Part shown: positions 40,196 through 48,721 of the stretch, piece after piece
Numbering within the stretch: position 1 is the first letter of the stretch
Layout of the letters: each line of letters begins with the position of its first letter
Source of the DNA: Streptomyces sp. ISL-87
Lineage (GTDB): Bacteria > Actinomycetota > Actinomycetes > Streptomycetales > Streptomycetaceae
Assembly (NCBI RefSeq): GCF_018614095.1
Contig: NZ_JAGGOY010000038.1
Coordinates: 18,034 to 82,033, forward strand
Reading direction: 5' to 3'
DNA length: 64,000 nucleotides
Made by a program: the position numbers and the translations under genes
The notes under the pieces: generated by a model
What the model saw: only the letters and a program-made list of their open reading frames with translations
Told to the model about the DNA's origin: nothing
Databases searched by the model: none

Positions 40196-42304
40196 ATGCG
40201 TCCCACCGCCGCCGCACTCGGCAGCCCCGTCACCCGGCGGGAAGGCCGCGAGAAGGTCACGGGCGCCGCCCGCTACGCCGTCGAGCACACCCCGCCCGGC
40301 TGTGCCTACGCCTGGCCCGTGCCCGCCACCGTCGCGCGCGGCCGTGTCACCGCCATCGACACCGCCGCCGCCCTGGGCCGGCCCGGCGTACTCGGCGTCC
40401 TCACCCCGTACGACGCGCCCCGGCTCGGCCCGTCGGACGACCCCACACTCCAGGTGCTCCAGGACCTGCGCGTCCCGCACCGCGGCTGGTACGTCGCGCT
40501 GGCGATCGCCGAGACCCTGGAGGGAGCCCGGGCCGCCGCCCGCGCGGTACGCGTCTCCTACGAGACCGAGCCGCACGACGTCACCCTCCGGGCGGACCAC
40601 CCCGGCGCCTACACGCCCGAGGAGGTCAACGGCGGATACCCGGCCCACCGCGAACAGGGCGACCCGGACGCGGCGCTGGCCGCCGCCCCCGTGCGGGTCG
40701 ACTGCGTCTACACCGTGCCGCCGCTGCACAACCACCCCATGGAGCCGCACGCCGCCACCGCCGGCTGGTACGGGGGGCGCGGGCACCTCACCGTGTACGA
40801 CTCCAGCCAGGGCGCGGGACCGGTCCGGACCGCGCTGGCCGGGCTGTTCGACCTGCCCGAGGAGCGCATCACCGTCGTCTCCGATCACGTCGGCGGCGGC
40901 TTCGGCTGCAAGGGCACCCCGCGCCCCCACGTGGTCCTGGCGGTCATGGCCGCCCGGCACTGCGGCCGCCCGGTCAAGCTCGCCCTGCCCCGCCGGGACC
41001 TGCCCACCACCGTCGGCCACCGCGCGCCCACCCTGCACCGGGTGCGGCTCGGCGCCCATCCCGACGGCACCCTCACCGCCCTGATCCACGAGGTCACCAC
41101 GCACACCTCCCGCATCCGCGAATTCGTCGAGCAGGCAGCCGTCCCCGCCCGTGTCATGTACGCCGCCCCCGACAGCCGCACCACCCACCGCGCCGTCGCG
41201 CTGGACGTCCCCACCCCGTCCTGGATGCGCGCCCCGGGCGAGACCCCCGGCATGTACGCCCTGGAATCGGCCATGGACGAACTGGCCGACACCCTCGGCA
41301 TCGACCCCGTCGAGCTCCGCGTCCGCAACGAGCCCACGGCCGAGCCCGACAGCGGCCGCCCCTTCAGCAGCCGCCACCTGGTGCAGTGCCTGCGGGAGGG
41401 CGCGGAGCGCTTCGGCTGGGCCGCACGCCGTACGCCGGGCCGCGACGGGCCGCTCCTGACCGGAACCGGGGTGGCGGCCGCCACCTACCCCGTGTACATC
41501 GCCCCCTCCACGGCCCGGGCCCACGCCCGCCCCGACGGCAGCTACCTCATCGAGGTGAACGCCACCGACATCGGCACCGGTGCGCGCACCGTCCTGGCCC
41601 AGGTGGCCGCCGACGCCCTGAACGTCCCGCTCGAAGCCGTGACGACGGTCATCGGCCACACCGGCCTGCCCCGCGCCGTGCTCGCCGGCGGCTCCGCCGG
41701 CACCGCCTCCTGGGGCTGGGCCGTCCACGACGCCTGCACCACGCTGACCGCCAGGCTGGCCCGCCACCACGGGCCGCTGCCGGAGGAGGGGCTGTCCGCC
41801 TCCGCCGACACCACCCAGTCGGCCAGGCAGCAGTCCCCGTACGCCCGGCACGCCTTCGGCGCGCACTTCGCGGAGGTCCAGGTCGACACGGTCACCGGCG
41901 AGGTACGGGTGCGCCGCCTGCTGGGCGTCTTCGCGGCGGGCCGCATCCTCAACCCGCTCACCGCCCGCTCCCAGCTCACCGGCGGCATGGTGATGGGCCT
42001 GGGCATGGCCCTGACCGAACACAGCACCGTCGACCCGGCCTTCGGGGACTTCCCCGAGAGCGACCTGGCCGCCTACCACGTGCCGGTGCACGCAGATGTC
42101 CCCGTGGTCGAGGTGCACTGGATCGACGAGCACGACAAGCACCTCAACCCGATGGGCAGCAAGGGCATCGGGGAGCTCGGCATCGTCGGCACGGCGGCCG
42201 CGATCGGCAATGCCTTCTGCCACGCCACCGGGCGGCGGTTGCGCGGGCTGCCCCTCACCCCGGACCGGGTGCTCGCCGCACTCGGACCGCAGGGCCCGGT
42301 GTGA
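40196..42304 (+). CDS. Aldehyde oxidoreductase molybdopterin subunit (PaoC/CoxL-like)
   Basis: 702 residues, ATG with GAGGAG nine bases upstream. It has the large-subunit fold of the xanthine oxidase family: N-terminal ald/xanthine dehydrogenase domain (VTRREGREKVTGAARYAVE), Mo-cofactor segments GGGFGCKG and WMRAPGETPG, and the catalytic glutamate in KGIGELGIVG near the C-terminus. Together with the two upstream genes it forms a hetero-trimer that probably oxidises aromatic or other aldehydes to acids. No dedicated XdhC/MocA maturation factor is linked, so this would have to come from elsewhere in the genome. Confidence 0.93.
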   Translation: MRPTAAALGSPVTRREGREKVTGAARYAVEHTPPGCAYAWPVPATVARGRVTAIDTAAALGRPGVLGVLTPYDAPRLGPSDDPTLQVLQDLRVPHRGWYVALAIAETLEGARAAARAVRVSYETEPHDVTLRADHPGAYTPEEVNGGYPAHREQGDPDAALAAAPVRVDCVYTVPPLHNHPMEPHAATAGWYGGRGHLTVYDSSQGAGPVRTALAGLFDLPEERITVVSDHVGGGFGCKGTPRPHVVLAVMAARHCGRPVKLALPRRDLPTTVGHRAPTLHRVRLGAHPDGTLTALIHEVTTHTSRIREFVEQAAVPARVMYAAPDSRTTHRAVALDVPTPSWMRAPGETPGMYALESAMDELADTLGIDPVELRVRNEPTAEPDSGRPFSSRHLVQCLREGAERFGWAARRTPGRDGPLLTGTGVAAATYPVYIAPSTARAHARPDGSYLIEVNATDIGTGARTVLAQVAADALNVPLEAVTTVIGHTGLPRAVLAGGSAGTASWGWAVHDACTTLTARLARHHGPLPEEGLSASADTTQSARQQSPYARHAFGAHFAEVQVDTVTGEVRVRRLLGVFAAGRILNPLTARSQLTGGMVMGLGMALTEHSTVDPAFGDFPESDLAAYHVPVHADVPVVEVHWIDEHDKHLNPMGSKGIGELGIVGTAAAIGNAFCHATGRRLRGLPLTPDRVLAALGPQGPV

Positions 42305-42349
42305 GCGACCGCGTTAGGCTCGGAACAGGCCGGGAAAGGGATGATCCGG

Positions 42350-43189
42350 ATGTGTCGCTGGCTCGCCTACTCAGGTTCGCCGATGCTGCTCGACGCCGTG
42401 CTGTACCGCCCCGAGCACTCACTGATCAACCAGAGTCTCCGTGCGCGGATGGGTGTGGAGTCGACCAACGGCGACGGCTTCGGCATCGGCTGGTACAGCG
42501 AGCACGGTGACGGCACACCGGCCGTCTTCCGCGACATCGGTCCGGCATGGAACAACCGCAATCTGCGCGAGCTGGCCGCCCATGTCCGCTCGACGCTGTT
42601 CTTCGCCCACGTCCGCGCCTCGACCGGTTCGGCCATCCAGCAGACCAACTGCCACCCGTTCCGGCACGGCCGCTGGCTGTGGATGCACAACGGGGCGATC
42701 ACGGACTTCCAGCGCTTGCAGCGGGATCTGTGCATGGCCGTCGATCCGGCCCTCTTCCCTTTCATCGAGGGCTCCACGGACTCCGAAGTGATGTTCTACC
42801 TGGCGGTCACCTTCGGCCTCGACCAGGACGTGCCGGGCGCGGTGGCCCGTATGGCGGGCCTGGTGGAGCGGCTCGGCAAGGAGCACGGGGTGGAGGACCC
42901 GCTCCAGATGACGGTGGCGGTCAGCGACGGCGAACGCGTGTGGGCCTTCCGCTATTCGAGCCAGGGCAAGTCCCGCTCGCTCTACTACAGCAGCAGGGCC
43001 GATACCGTACGCCAGCTCTACCCCGAGCTGGAGTATCTGCGGGAGGTCTCCGACGCGACGCGGCTGGTGGTCTCCGAGCCCCTGGGCGACCTGCCCGGCG
43101 TCTGGAACGAGCTCCCCGAGGCCAGCTACGCGCTCGTGCCGTCCGACACGGCCGACGACTACCTGCCGTTCATCCCGGAGCCTCCCTGA
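42350..43189 (+). CDS. Class II glutamine amidotransferase (EgtC/YafJ-like)
   Basis: 279 residues from ATG 42350. This start puts the catalytic Cys directly after the initiator Met (MCRWLAYSG), as the Ntn-hydrolase mechanism requires; an ATG three codons earlier would not. Further active-site segments are GDGFGIGWY, FFAHVRASTG, NCHPF and WMHNGAI. Relatives include EgtC of ergothioneine synthesis, but no other egt genes are nearby, so the role is open. It is preceded by a 45-base gap after the Mo-enzyme operon. Confidence 0.9.
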   Translation: MCRWLAYSGSPMLLDAVLYRPEHSLINQSLRARMGVESTNGDGFGIGWYSEHGDGTPAVFRDIGPAWNNRNLRELAAHVRSTLFFAHVRASTGSAIQQTNCHPFRHGRWLWMHNGAITDFQRLQRDLCMAVDPALFPFIEGSTDSEVMFYLAVTFGLDQDVPGAVARMAGLVERLGKEHGVEDPLQMTVAVSDGERVWAFRYSSQGKSRSLYYSSRADTVRQLYPELEYLREVSDATRLVVSEPLGDLPGVWNELPEASYALVPSDTADDYLPFIPEPP

Positions 43190-43241
43190 TCCCGCGCTCC
43201 GAACAGACCGGGTCGGCCCGAAGCTTGTAGTATCGGTGCCC

Positions 43242-43616
43242 ATGTCGAAGCCTGACGACTTGCTCGTTGCCATCGCCGCGGCGGTGGAGTCGGAGCAGAC
43301 CAATCAGATGTCCCTCACCGTCCTGGTCCAGGGCGCCGTCATCACCGGCCGCCTCGCCCCCGAGAGCGTGTGGCGCCGGCGCGTGGCCGAAGTCCTGAAG
43401 GACTCGGACCGGCTGGGCCCGTTCGCGGCCATTTTCATGGACGCCGAAACGGCAGCCCTCTCCCCGCGCTCCGCTCAGCCCTCCTATCTGCACTTCCACG
43501 TCGCCAGGATCCTCCAGGGCACCGTGGGCATCCCCGAGACCGGAGGGATGTACCGCATCGCGATCAAGGACGTCAGCGCCTGGACGATGGGCGACTTCAG
43601 CTATTCCGAGCACTGA
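43242..43616 (+). CDS. Conserved-looking hypothetical protein
   Basis: 124 residues, not recognised with confidence. It is soluble, with an N-terminal helix (DDLLVAIAAAVESEQ), a beta-rich centre (MSLTVLVQGAVITGRLAPE) and a C-terminal half containing YLHFHVARILQG and YRIAIKDVSAWTMGDF. The layout faintly resembles GvpU-type gas-vesicle accessory proteins, but no other gvp gene is present. The ATG follows TAGTAT (43228-43233) by eight bases with no ribosome binding site, so the message may be leaderless. Confidence 0.65.
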   Translation: MSKPDDLLVAIAAAVESEQTNQMSLTVLVQGAVITGRLAPESVWRRRVAEVLKDSDRLGPFAAIFMDAETAALSPRSAQPSYLHFHVARILQGTVGIPETGGMYRIAIKDVSAWTMGDFSYSEH

Positions 43617-43753
43617 CGCGAAACCAGCGCCCAGGGCGTATGACCAGGTGACTGCGGTGCCGCCCTACGGGCGCGCCGACGCACTCCGCGCGACCGGCCG
43701 GGCACAGTGGGCCTCGGCTGGTGCCGTACCGCGCGGACAGGAGGTGCACCCGG

Positions 43754-45421
43754 GTGCTGGGATCGAATCCGAAGCCACGGCTGAAGACCAGGGCGGGCCG
43801 CGCGGCGGTGCGGGGCGCCGGCCGACTGGACGCGCGGATCCCGCTGGCCACGGTCGTCCGCTCGGTGCTGCGCAAGGTGTTTCCCGACCACTGGTCGTTC
43901 CTGCTGGGCGAGCTGGCGCTGTACAGCTTCCTGGTGCTGATCCTCACAGGGGTGTACCTCACCTTCTTCTTCGACCCCTCGATGAACGAGACGGCCTATC
44001 AGGGCGCGTACGGGCCCCTGCGCGGCGTACCGATGTCGCAGGCCTACCTCTCCACCCTCAGGATCAGCTTCGACGTGCGCGGCGGGCTGCTGGTCCGTCA
44101 GATCCACCACTGGGCCGCCATCCTCTTCCTCGCCGCCATCGGCGCCCACATGCTGCGCGTCTTCTTCACCGGCGCCTTCCGCCGCCCGCGCGAAGCCAAC
44201 TGGGTGGTGGGCGTGACACTGTTCATGCTGGCCCTGCTAGAGGGCTTCGCCGGCTACTCGCTCCCCGACGACCTGCTGTCCGGCACCGGGCTGCGCATCG
44301 CCCAGGGCATCATGCTGTCGATTCCGGTCGTCGGCACCTATGTGAGCAACTTCGCCTTCGGCGGCGAGTTCCCCGGCCACGACATCGTGTCCAGGCTGTA
44401 CCCGGTACACATCCTGCTGGTCCCCGGCCTGCTCCTGGGACTGGTCGCGCTGCACATCCTGCTCGTCTTCGTCCTGAAGCACACACAGTGGCCGGGTCCC
44501 GGCAGGACCGGCCGCAACGTGGTCGGCCTGCCGCTGTTCCCCCAGTACACGGCCAAGGCCGCCGGACTGTTCTTCATGGTGTTCGGCGTACTCGCCGTCC
44601 TCGGAGCCCTGGCCCAGATCAACCCCATCTGGGTCTACGGCCCCTACCGCCCGGACGTGGTCTCCACCGGCTCCCAGCCCGACTGGTACATCGGATTCCT
44701 GGAGGGCGCCCTACGGCTGATGCCCGGCGTGGAGACACGCGCCTGGGGCCACACGCTGAACTGGAATCCCCTGGTCACCGGCGTCATCCTGCCCGGGATG
44801 CTCTTCTCGGTCCTCTACGCCTACCCCTTCTTCGAACGCTGGATCACCAGCGGAACGGGGGAGAGGCACCTCTGCGACCGCCCGCGCAACCGGCCGGTCC
44901 GCACGGGGCTGGGGGTCGCAGCCCTGTCCTGTTACGCCGTGCTGCTCGTCGCGGGCGGCCAGGACATCGTCGCCTTCATCTTCGACGTGCCCGTGGGCGC
45001 GGTGACATGGGCGCTGCGCGTCGCGTTCTTCGCCGTACCGGTGAGCGCGTACTGGCTGACGAAGCGCCTGTGCCTGGCTCTGCAGGCGCACGAGCGCGAA
45101 CTGCTGGCCGAAGGCGAGGAGTCCGGCCTGGTGGCCCAGGGCGTAGAGGGTGGTTTCGAGCCCGAGCACCGGCCCCTGCCCGCCGCCGAGCGCCACGTCC
45201 TGCTGGTACGGGAGCTGCCGCGGCCGTTGGAGCCCGACGGCGAAGCCCGCGGCGGCGCCCTGCGGCGCCTGGCGCAGCGGGCGCGGGCAGCGATCAGCGC
45301 CTGGTACTACCAGGACCGGGTCCGCTACCCCGCGACCGCCGAGCAGCGCCGGAAGATCGCCGTCACCCTCGCGGGACCCGACCAGCGAGCCGACCAGCAG
45401 CCGCCCCAGCAGGAAGACTGA
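43754..45421 (+). CDS. Cytochrome b subunit of a bc1-type complex, stand-alone paralogue (QcrB-like)
   Basis: 555 residues from GTG 43754 with AGGAGGT eight bases upstream. It has the eight-helix actinobacterial QcrB layout: heme-ligand His pairs in IHHWAAILFLAAIGAHMLR and in YPVHILLV/ALHILLVF, the Qo-site motif as PDWYIG, and a long C-terminal cytoplasmic extension. QcrB normally sits in qcrCAB with cytochrome c and Rieske genes; neither is adjacent here. It faces ctaF/ctaD-like genes 28 bases away. It is therefore an accessory copy that may pair with the facing oxidase subunits or with QcrA/QcrC from the main locus. Confidence 0.9.
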   Translation: MLGSNPKPRLKTRAGRAAVRGAGRLDARIPLATVVRSVLRKVFPDHWSFLLGELALYSFLVLILTGVYLTFFFDPSMNETAYQGAYGPLRGVPMSQAYLSTLRISFDVRGGLLVRQIHHWAAILFLAAIGAHMLRVFFTGAFRRPREANWVVGVTLFMLALLEGFAGYSLPDDLLSGTGLRIAQGIMLSIPVVGTYVSNFAFGGEFPGHDIVSRLYPVHILLVPGLLLGLVALHILLVFVLKHTQWPGPGRTGRNVVGLPLFPQYTAKAAGLFFMVFGVLAVLGALAQINPIWVYGPYRPDVVSTGSQPDWYIGFLEGALRLMPGVETRAWGHTLNWNPLVTGVILPGMLFSVLYAYPFFERWITSGTGERHLCDRPRNRPVRTGLGVAALSCYAVLLVAGGQDIVAFIFDVPVGAVTWALRVAFFAVPVSAYWLTKRLCLALQAHERELLAEGEESGLVAQGVEGGFEPEHRPLPAAERHVLLVRELPRPLEPDGEARGGALRRLAQRARAAISAWYYQDRVRYPATAEQRRKIAVTLAGPDQRADQQPPQQED

Positions 45422-45449
45422 CCGAGCGCGGCGAGGCCCTCGTCCGCGC

Positions 45450-45839
45450 CTACTCCGGGTGGCCGAGGTTCTGGAACGCGAAACCCAGGATTCCGGGCAG
45501 CAGGACGCCGAAGCCGATGAGGCACAGCCACAGGCCCTCCACCACGCCCAGACCGACCAGCGCGCTGCCCGCCGCCGCCAGTACGGGGAAGTAGCTGCGG
45601 GCGGGGAAGTACGTCCGCCGACCGGCGGCATCCCGTACCTCGCTCGTCTTGCGGTCCTCCGGCCGCTCCCCGCCCCGCCGGTACTGCCGCCACAGGAAGG
45701 CGGCGACGAGACTCGACATGACGAAGGACACGCAGAGAGCGGCGATGCCCGCCGGCTCGTGCGCGAACCAGCCGTAGACGGCGGTGGTCGCCCCGAAGAA
45801 CAGGGCTACGCCGGTGAAGACCCAGGCTTCACCCTTCAC
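45450..45839 (-). CDS. ctaF: Cytochrome c oxidase subunit IV (CtaF), accessory copy
   Basis: 129 residues with four hydrophobic helices in two pairs, separated by a charged loop ([17 protein letters not shown]). Segments [20 protein letters not shown] and [17 protein letters not shown] match actinobacterial CtaF, the small fourth subunit of aa3 oxidase. Its start overlaps the end of ctaD by 11 bases, so the two are translated together. Canonical ctaF lies with ctaC and ctaD near qcrCAB; here ctaC and ctaE are missing. Confidence 0.82.
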   Translation of the reverse strand: MKGEAWVFTGVALFFGATTAVYGWFAHEPAGIAALCVSFVMSSLVAAFLWRQYRRGGERPEDRKTSEVRDAAGRRTYFPARSYFPVLAAAGSALVGLGVVEGLWLCLIGFGVLLPGILGFAFQNLGHPE

Positions 45840-47502
45840 GGGGCACCTCCGGATGATGCAAGTCGAAAGCGGGGGATTCCGAGCGGATCCTGGGCAGGGC
45901 GTGGAAGTTGTGCCGGGGCGGCGGGCAGCTGGTCGCCCACTCCAGGGAGCGGCCCCATCCCCACGGGTCGTCGACGGAGACCCGCTCGCCGTAGCGGTGC
46001 GTCTTCCACACGTTGTAGAGGAAGGGCAGGGTGGACAGGCCCAGCAGGAAGGCCCCCGCGCTGGAGATCGTGTTGAGGACCGTGAATCCGTCGCCCGCGA
46101 GGTAGTCCGCGTACCGGCGGGGCATACCGGCCTCGCCCAGCCAGTGCTGGACCAGGAAGGTGGTCTGGAAGCCCACGAACAGGGTCCAGAAGTGAATCCG
46201 GCCCAGCCGCTCGTCCAGCATCCGGCCGGTGAGCTTGGGCCACCAGAAGTAGAAGCCGCCGAAGGTGGCGAAGACGATGGTCCCGAAGAGCACGTAATGC
46301 AGGTGGGCGACGACGAAGTAGCTGTCCGTCAGATGGAAGTCCAGCGGCGGGGAGGCCACCAGCACGCCCGTCAGGCCGCCGAGGAGGAAGGTGACGAGGA
46401 AGCCGATGGACCACAGCATCGGCGTCTCGAAGGAGAGCGATCCATTCCACATCGTCCCGATCCAGTTGAAGAACTTCACGCCCGTCGGCACGGCGATCAG
46501 GAAGGACAGGAGGGAGAAGAAGGGCAGCAGTACGGCGCCCGTCGCGAACATGTGGTGCGCCCACACCGTCGCGGACAGACCGGTGATGGCGATCGTGGCA
46601 CCGATCAGGGACACGTAGCCGAACATCGGCTTCCGGCTGAACACGGGAAGGATTTCGCTCACCACTCCGAAGAACGGCAGGGCCACGATGTAGACCTCCG
46701 GGTGCCCGAAGAACCAGAAGAGGTGCTGCCACAGCAGCGCGCCCCCGTTGGCCGGGTCGAAGACGTGCGATCCGAACTTCCTGTCCGCCTCCAGGACCAG
46801 CAGGGCGGCCGTGAGGACCGGAAAGGCCAGGAGCGCCAGAATCGAGGTGAAGAGGACGTTCCAGGTGAAGATCGGCATGCGGAACAACGTCATGCCCGGT
46901 GCGCGCAGGCAGATGATGGTGGTGATGAAGTTGACCGACCCCAGGATCGTGCTCAGACCCGCCACGGCCAGCCCCATGGTCCACAGGTCCGAGCCCGTGC
47001 CGGGTGAGTACAGCGGCCCGTTCAGCGGTGCGTACGCGAACCACCCGAACGGCGCCGGCCCGTCCGCGGTCAAGAACCCGGAGAGCACCAGAAGGCCGCC
47101 GAAGAGGTACACCCAGTAGGTGAAGGCGTTCATCCGTGGAAAGGCGACATCGGGCGCGCCGATCTGCAAGGGCATGACCGCGTTGGCGAAGCCGGTGAAG
47201 GTCGGCGTCGCGAACAGCAGCATCATGATGGTGCCGTGCAGGGTGAACGCCTCGTTGTACTGCTGGTTCGAGAGGATCTGCATCCCGGGACGGGCGAGCT
47301 CGGCCCGCATGCCCATGGCCAGCGCGCCGGCGAACAGGAAGAACCCGAAGGCCGTCACCAGGTACAGATTGCCGATCACCTTGTGGTCGGTGCTCGACAG
47401 CCACCGAAGCAGGGTGGCGCCCTGGCCTGCCTGCCTCTCGGTCCGCTGCCCGGACCGGTCATCGGGTGGTGCCTCTTCCGGTGAGCGGTCCACCGACGTC
47501 AT
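45829..47502 (-). CDS. ctaD: Cytochrome c oxidase subunit I (CtaD), accessory copy
   Basis: 557 residues from ATG 47502 (GGAGGACGG directly upstream). It is a twelve-helix heme-copper oxidase subunit [10 protein letters not shown] carries the low-spin heme His, [13 protein letters not shown] the CuB ligand and cross-linked Tyr, [11 protein letters not shown] the CuB His pair, and [11 protein letters not shown] the heme a3/a His pair. HPEVYI marks an A-family oxidase. It should be catalytic if partnered with subunits II and III from elsewhere. It is followed by ctaF and faces a stand-alone qcrB-like gene. A gap of 214 bases with no resolved promoter separates it from divergent RNase HI. Confidence 0.93.
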   Translation of the reverse strand: MTSVDRSPEEAPPDDRSGQRTERQAGQGATLLRWLSSTDHKVIGNLYLVTAFGFFLFAGALAMGMRAELARPGMQILSNQQYNEAFTLHGTIMMLLFATPTFTGFANAVMPLQIGAPDVAFPRMNAFTYWVYLFGGLLVLSGFLTADGPAPFGWFAYAPLNGPLYSPGTGSDLWTMGLAVAGLSTILGSVNFITTIICLRAPGMTLFRMPIFTWNVLFTSILALLAFPVLTAALLVLEADRKFGSHVFDPANGGALLWQHLFWFFGHPEVYIVALPFFGVVSEILPVFSRKPMFGYVSLIGATIAITGLSATVWAHHMFATGAVLLPFFSLLSFLIAVPTGVKFFNWIGTMWNGSLSFETPMLWSIGFLVTFLLGGLTGVLVASPPLDFHLTDSYFVVAHLHYVLFGTIVFATFGGFYFWWPKLTGRMLDERLGRIHFWTLFVGFQTTFLVQHWLGEAGMPRRYADYLAGDGFTVLNTISSAGAFLLGLSTLPFLYNVWKTHRYGERVSVDDPWGWGRSLEWATSCPPPRHNFHALPRIRSESPAFDLHHPEVPREG

Positions 47503-47716
47503 CCGTCCTCCAGAGAGCCTCGCTGCATCGGGAACCCGCGGCCGCCGTGCTGTATCCCTTCCCCCTACAGGCTGTGGCGCCGCGCGAACCGGCGGCGCGC
47601 CGGGAAGCACTGCCGTGTACCCCGGGCTGCCGTGCCGTGCCGTACTCAGCGGGCTCATGGGGTGGGGGTGGACGGCGTGGCGCCGGCAAGGGATGCCGGT
47701 AAGGCATGATCGGAGC

Positions 47717-48439
47717 ATGTCTGATCGCATCATTGCCGCCTGCGACGGGGCGGCGAAGGGGAACCCCGGCCCCGCCGGATGGGCCTGGGTCATCGCCGAC
47801 CCGCTGGGCCGGCCCGAGCGCTGGGAGTCCGGTCCGCTGGGCCGCTCGACCAACAACATCGGCGAGCTCACCGCTCTGGAGCGGCTGCTGGAGGCGGTGG
47901 ACCCGGGGACGTCCATGGAGGTGCGGATGGACTCCCAGTACGCCATGAAGGCCGTGACGCAGTGGCTGCCGAACTGGAAGCGCAACGGCTGGAAGACCGC
48001 GGCCGGCAAGCCCGTCGCCAACCGCGAGCTCGTCGAGCACATCGACGAGCTGCTGGCTGACCGGGACGTCGAATTCCGCTACGTTCCGGCTCACCGCGAG
48101 GACGGCGACCACCTGAACGCCATCGCGGACCAGGCCGCCAGCGACGCCGCCGTCACCCAGCAGGCCGCGGGCACGGCCCTGGGAAGCACGTCCATGCCGG
48201 TACCGGCCCCGGCCCGCAGCGCGCCGTCGCGCCGAGCGTCCACCGCCCCGGCGAAGAGGGCGCCCTCCGCGGCGGCGTCGAGGGGTGGCGGGCCGAGGCC
48301 CATCAAGGCGAAGTTCCGCGGCAACTGCCCGTGCGGGAAGCCGTACGCGGCCGGTGACCTGATCGCCAAGCTCGGGACGCGCTGGGGCCATCCCGACTGC
48401 CGGACCTCCCCGGCCGAGGCCGAGGGCTCCACGGCGTAG
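47717..48439 (+). CDS. Ribonuclease HI with C-terminal zinc-knuckle-like domain
   Basis: 240 residues from ATG 47717 (GGAGC upstream). The RNase H core spans residues 1-150 with all acidic catalytic residues: [14 protein letters not shown] (Asp), [10 protein letters not shown] (Glu), MDSQYAM (Asp) and [13 protein letters not shown] (Asp). It cleaves RNA in RNA-DNA hybrids. A Pro/Ala/Ser linker follows, then a small domain [13 protein letters not shown]...HPDC whose Cys/His spacing suggests a treble-clef or zinc-ribbon fold that may bind nucleic acid. This tail is not in standard RNase HI. A stem-loop overlaps the stop. Confidence 0.9.
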   Translation: MSDRIIAACDGAAKGNPGPAGWAWVIADPLGRPERWESGPLGRSTNNIGELTALERLLEAVDPGTSMEVRMDSQYAMKAVTQWLPNWKRNGWKTAAGKPVANRELVEHIDELLADRDVEFRYVPAHREDGDHLNAIADQAASDAAVTQQAAGTALGSTSMPVPAPARSAPSRRASTAPAKRAPSAAASRGGGPRPIKAKFRGNCPCGKPYAAGDLIAKLGTRWGHPDCRTSPAEAEGSTA

Positions 48440-48464
48440 GGGAGGCCCACACTTCGGCCTCCCC
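48439..48464 (+). terminator. Terminator-like hairpin after RNase HI
   Basis: GGGGAGGCC (48439-48447) pairs with GGCCTCCCC (48456-48464) across an eight-base loop, starting at the last base of the stop codon. Confidence 0.7.
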
Positions 48465-48481
48465 GGAATGCGGTCGCCTCG

Positions 48482-48702
48482 GTGTCATTGATCGGCAAGG
48501 GCTTCACGTCGACCCTCGTCCATGTGCTCGCCGAGCGCGGGCTGATCGACTACGACACCCCGATCGGTGTGACTGGGACACGATGACCGCCGTCGTCGCG
48601 GAGCAGGAACCGCTGTGGGAGACGGGCACCGACAGCTGCTACCACGGCTGGACCTTCGGCTGGATCCTCGGCGAGATCCGGTCGCTGCTGCCTGGAACGT
48701 AG
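48482..48702 (+). pseudogene. Remnant of a beta-lactamase-family serine hydrolase
   Basis: Two pieces of a class C beta-lactamase/EstB-like protein remain. GKGFTSTLVHVLAERGLIDY (from 48482) corresponds to the helix after the SxxK serine, and EQEPLWETGTDSCYHGWTFG (to 48702) corresponds to the region containing the catalytic Tyr (YH-x-W/L-T-F-G-W). They lie in different frames with the intervening ~80-100 codons deleted, and both N- and C-terminal parts of the gene are missing. It is non-functional. Confidence 0.75.
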
Positions 48703-48721
48703 AACGTGAGGACCACCGGGG

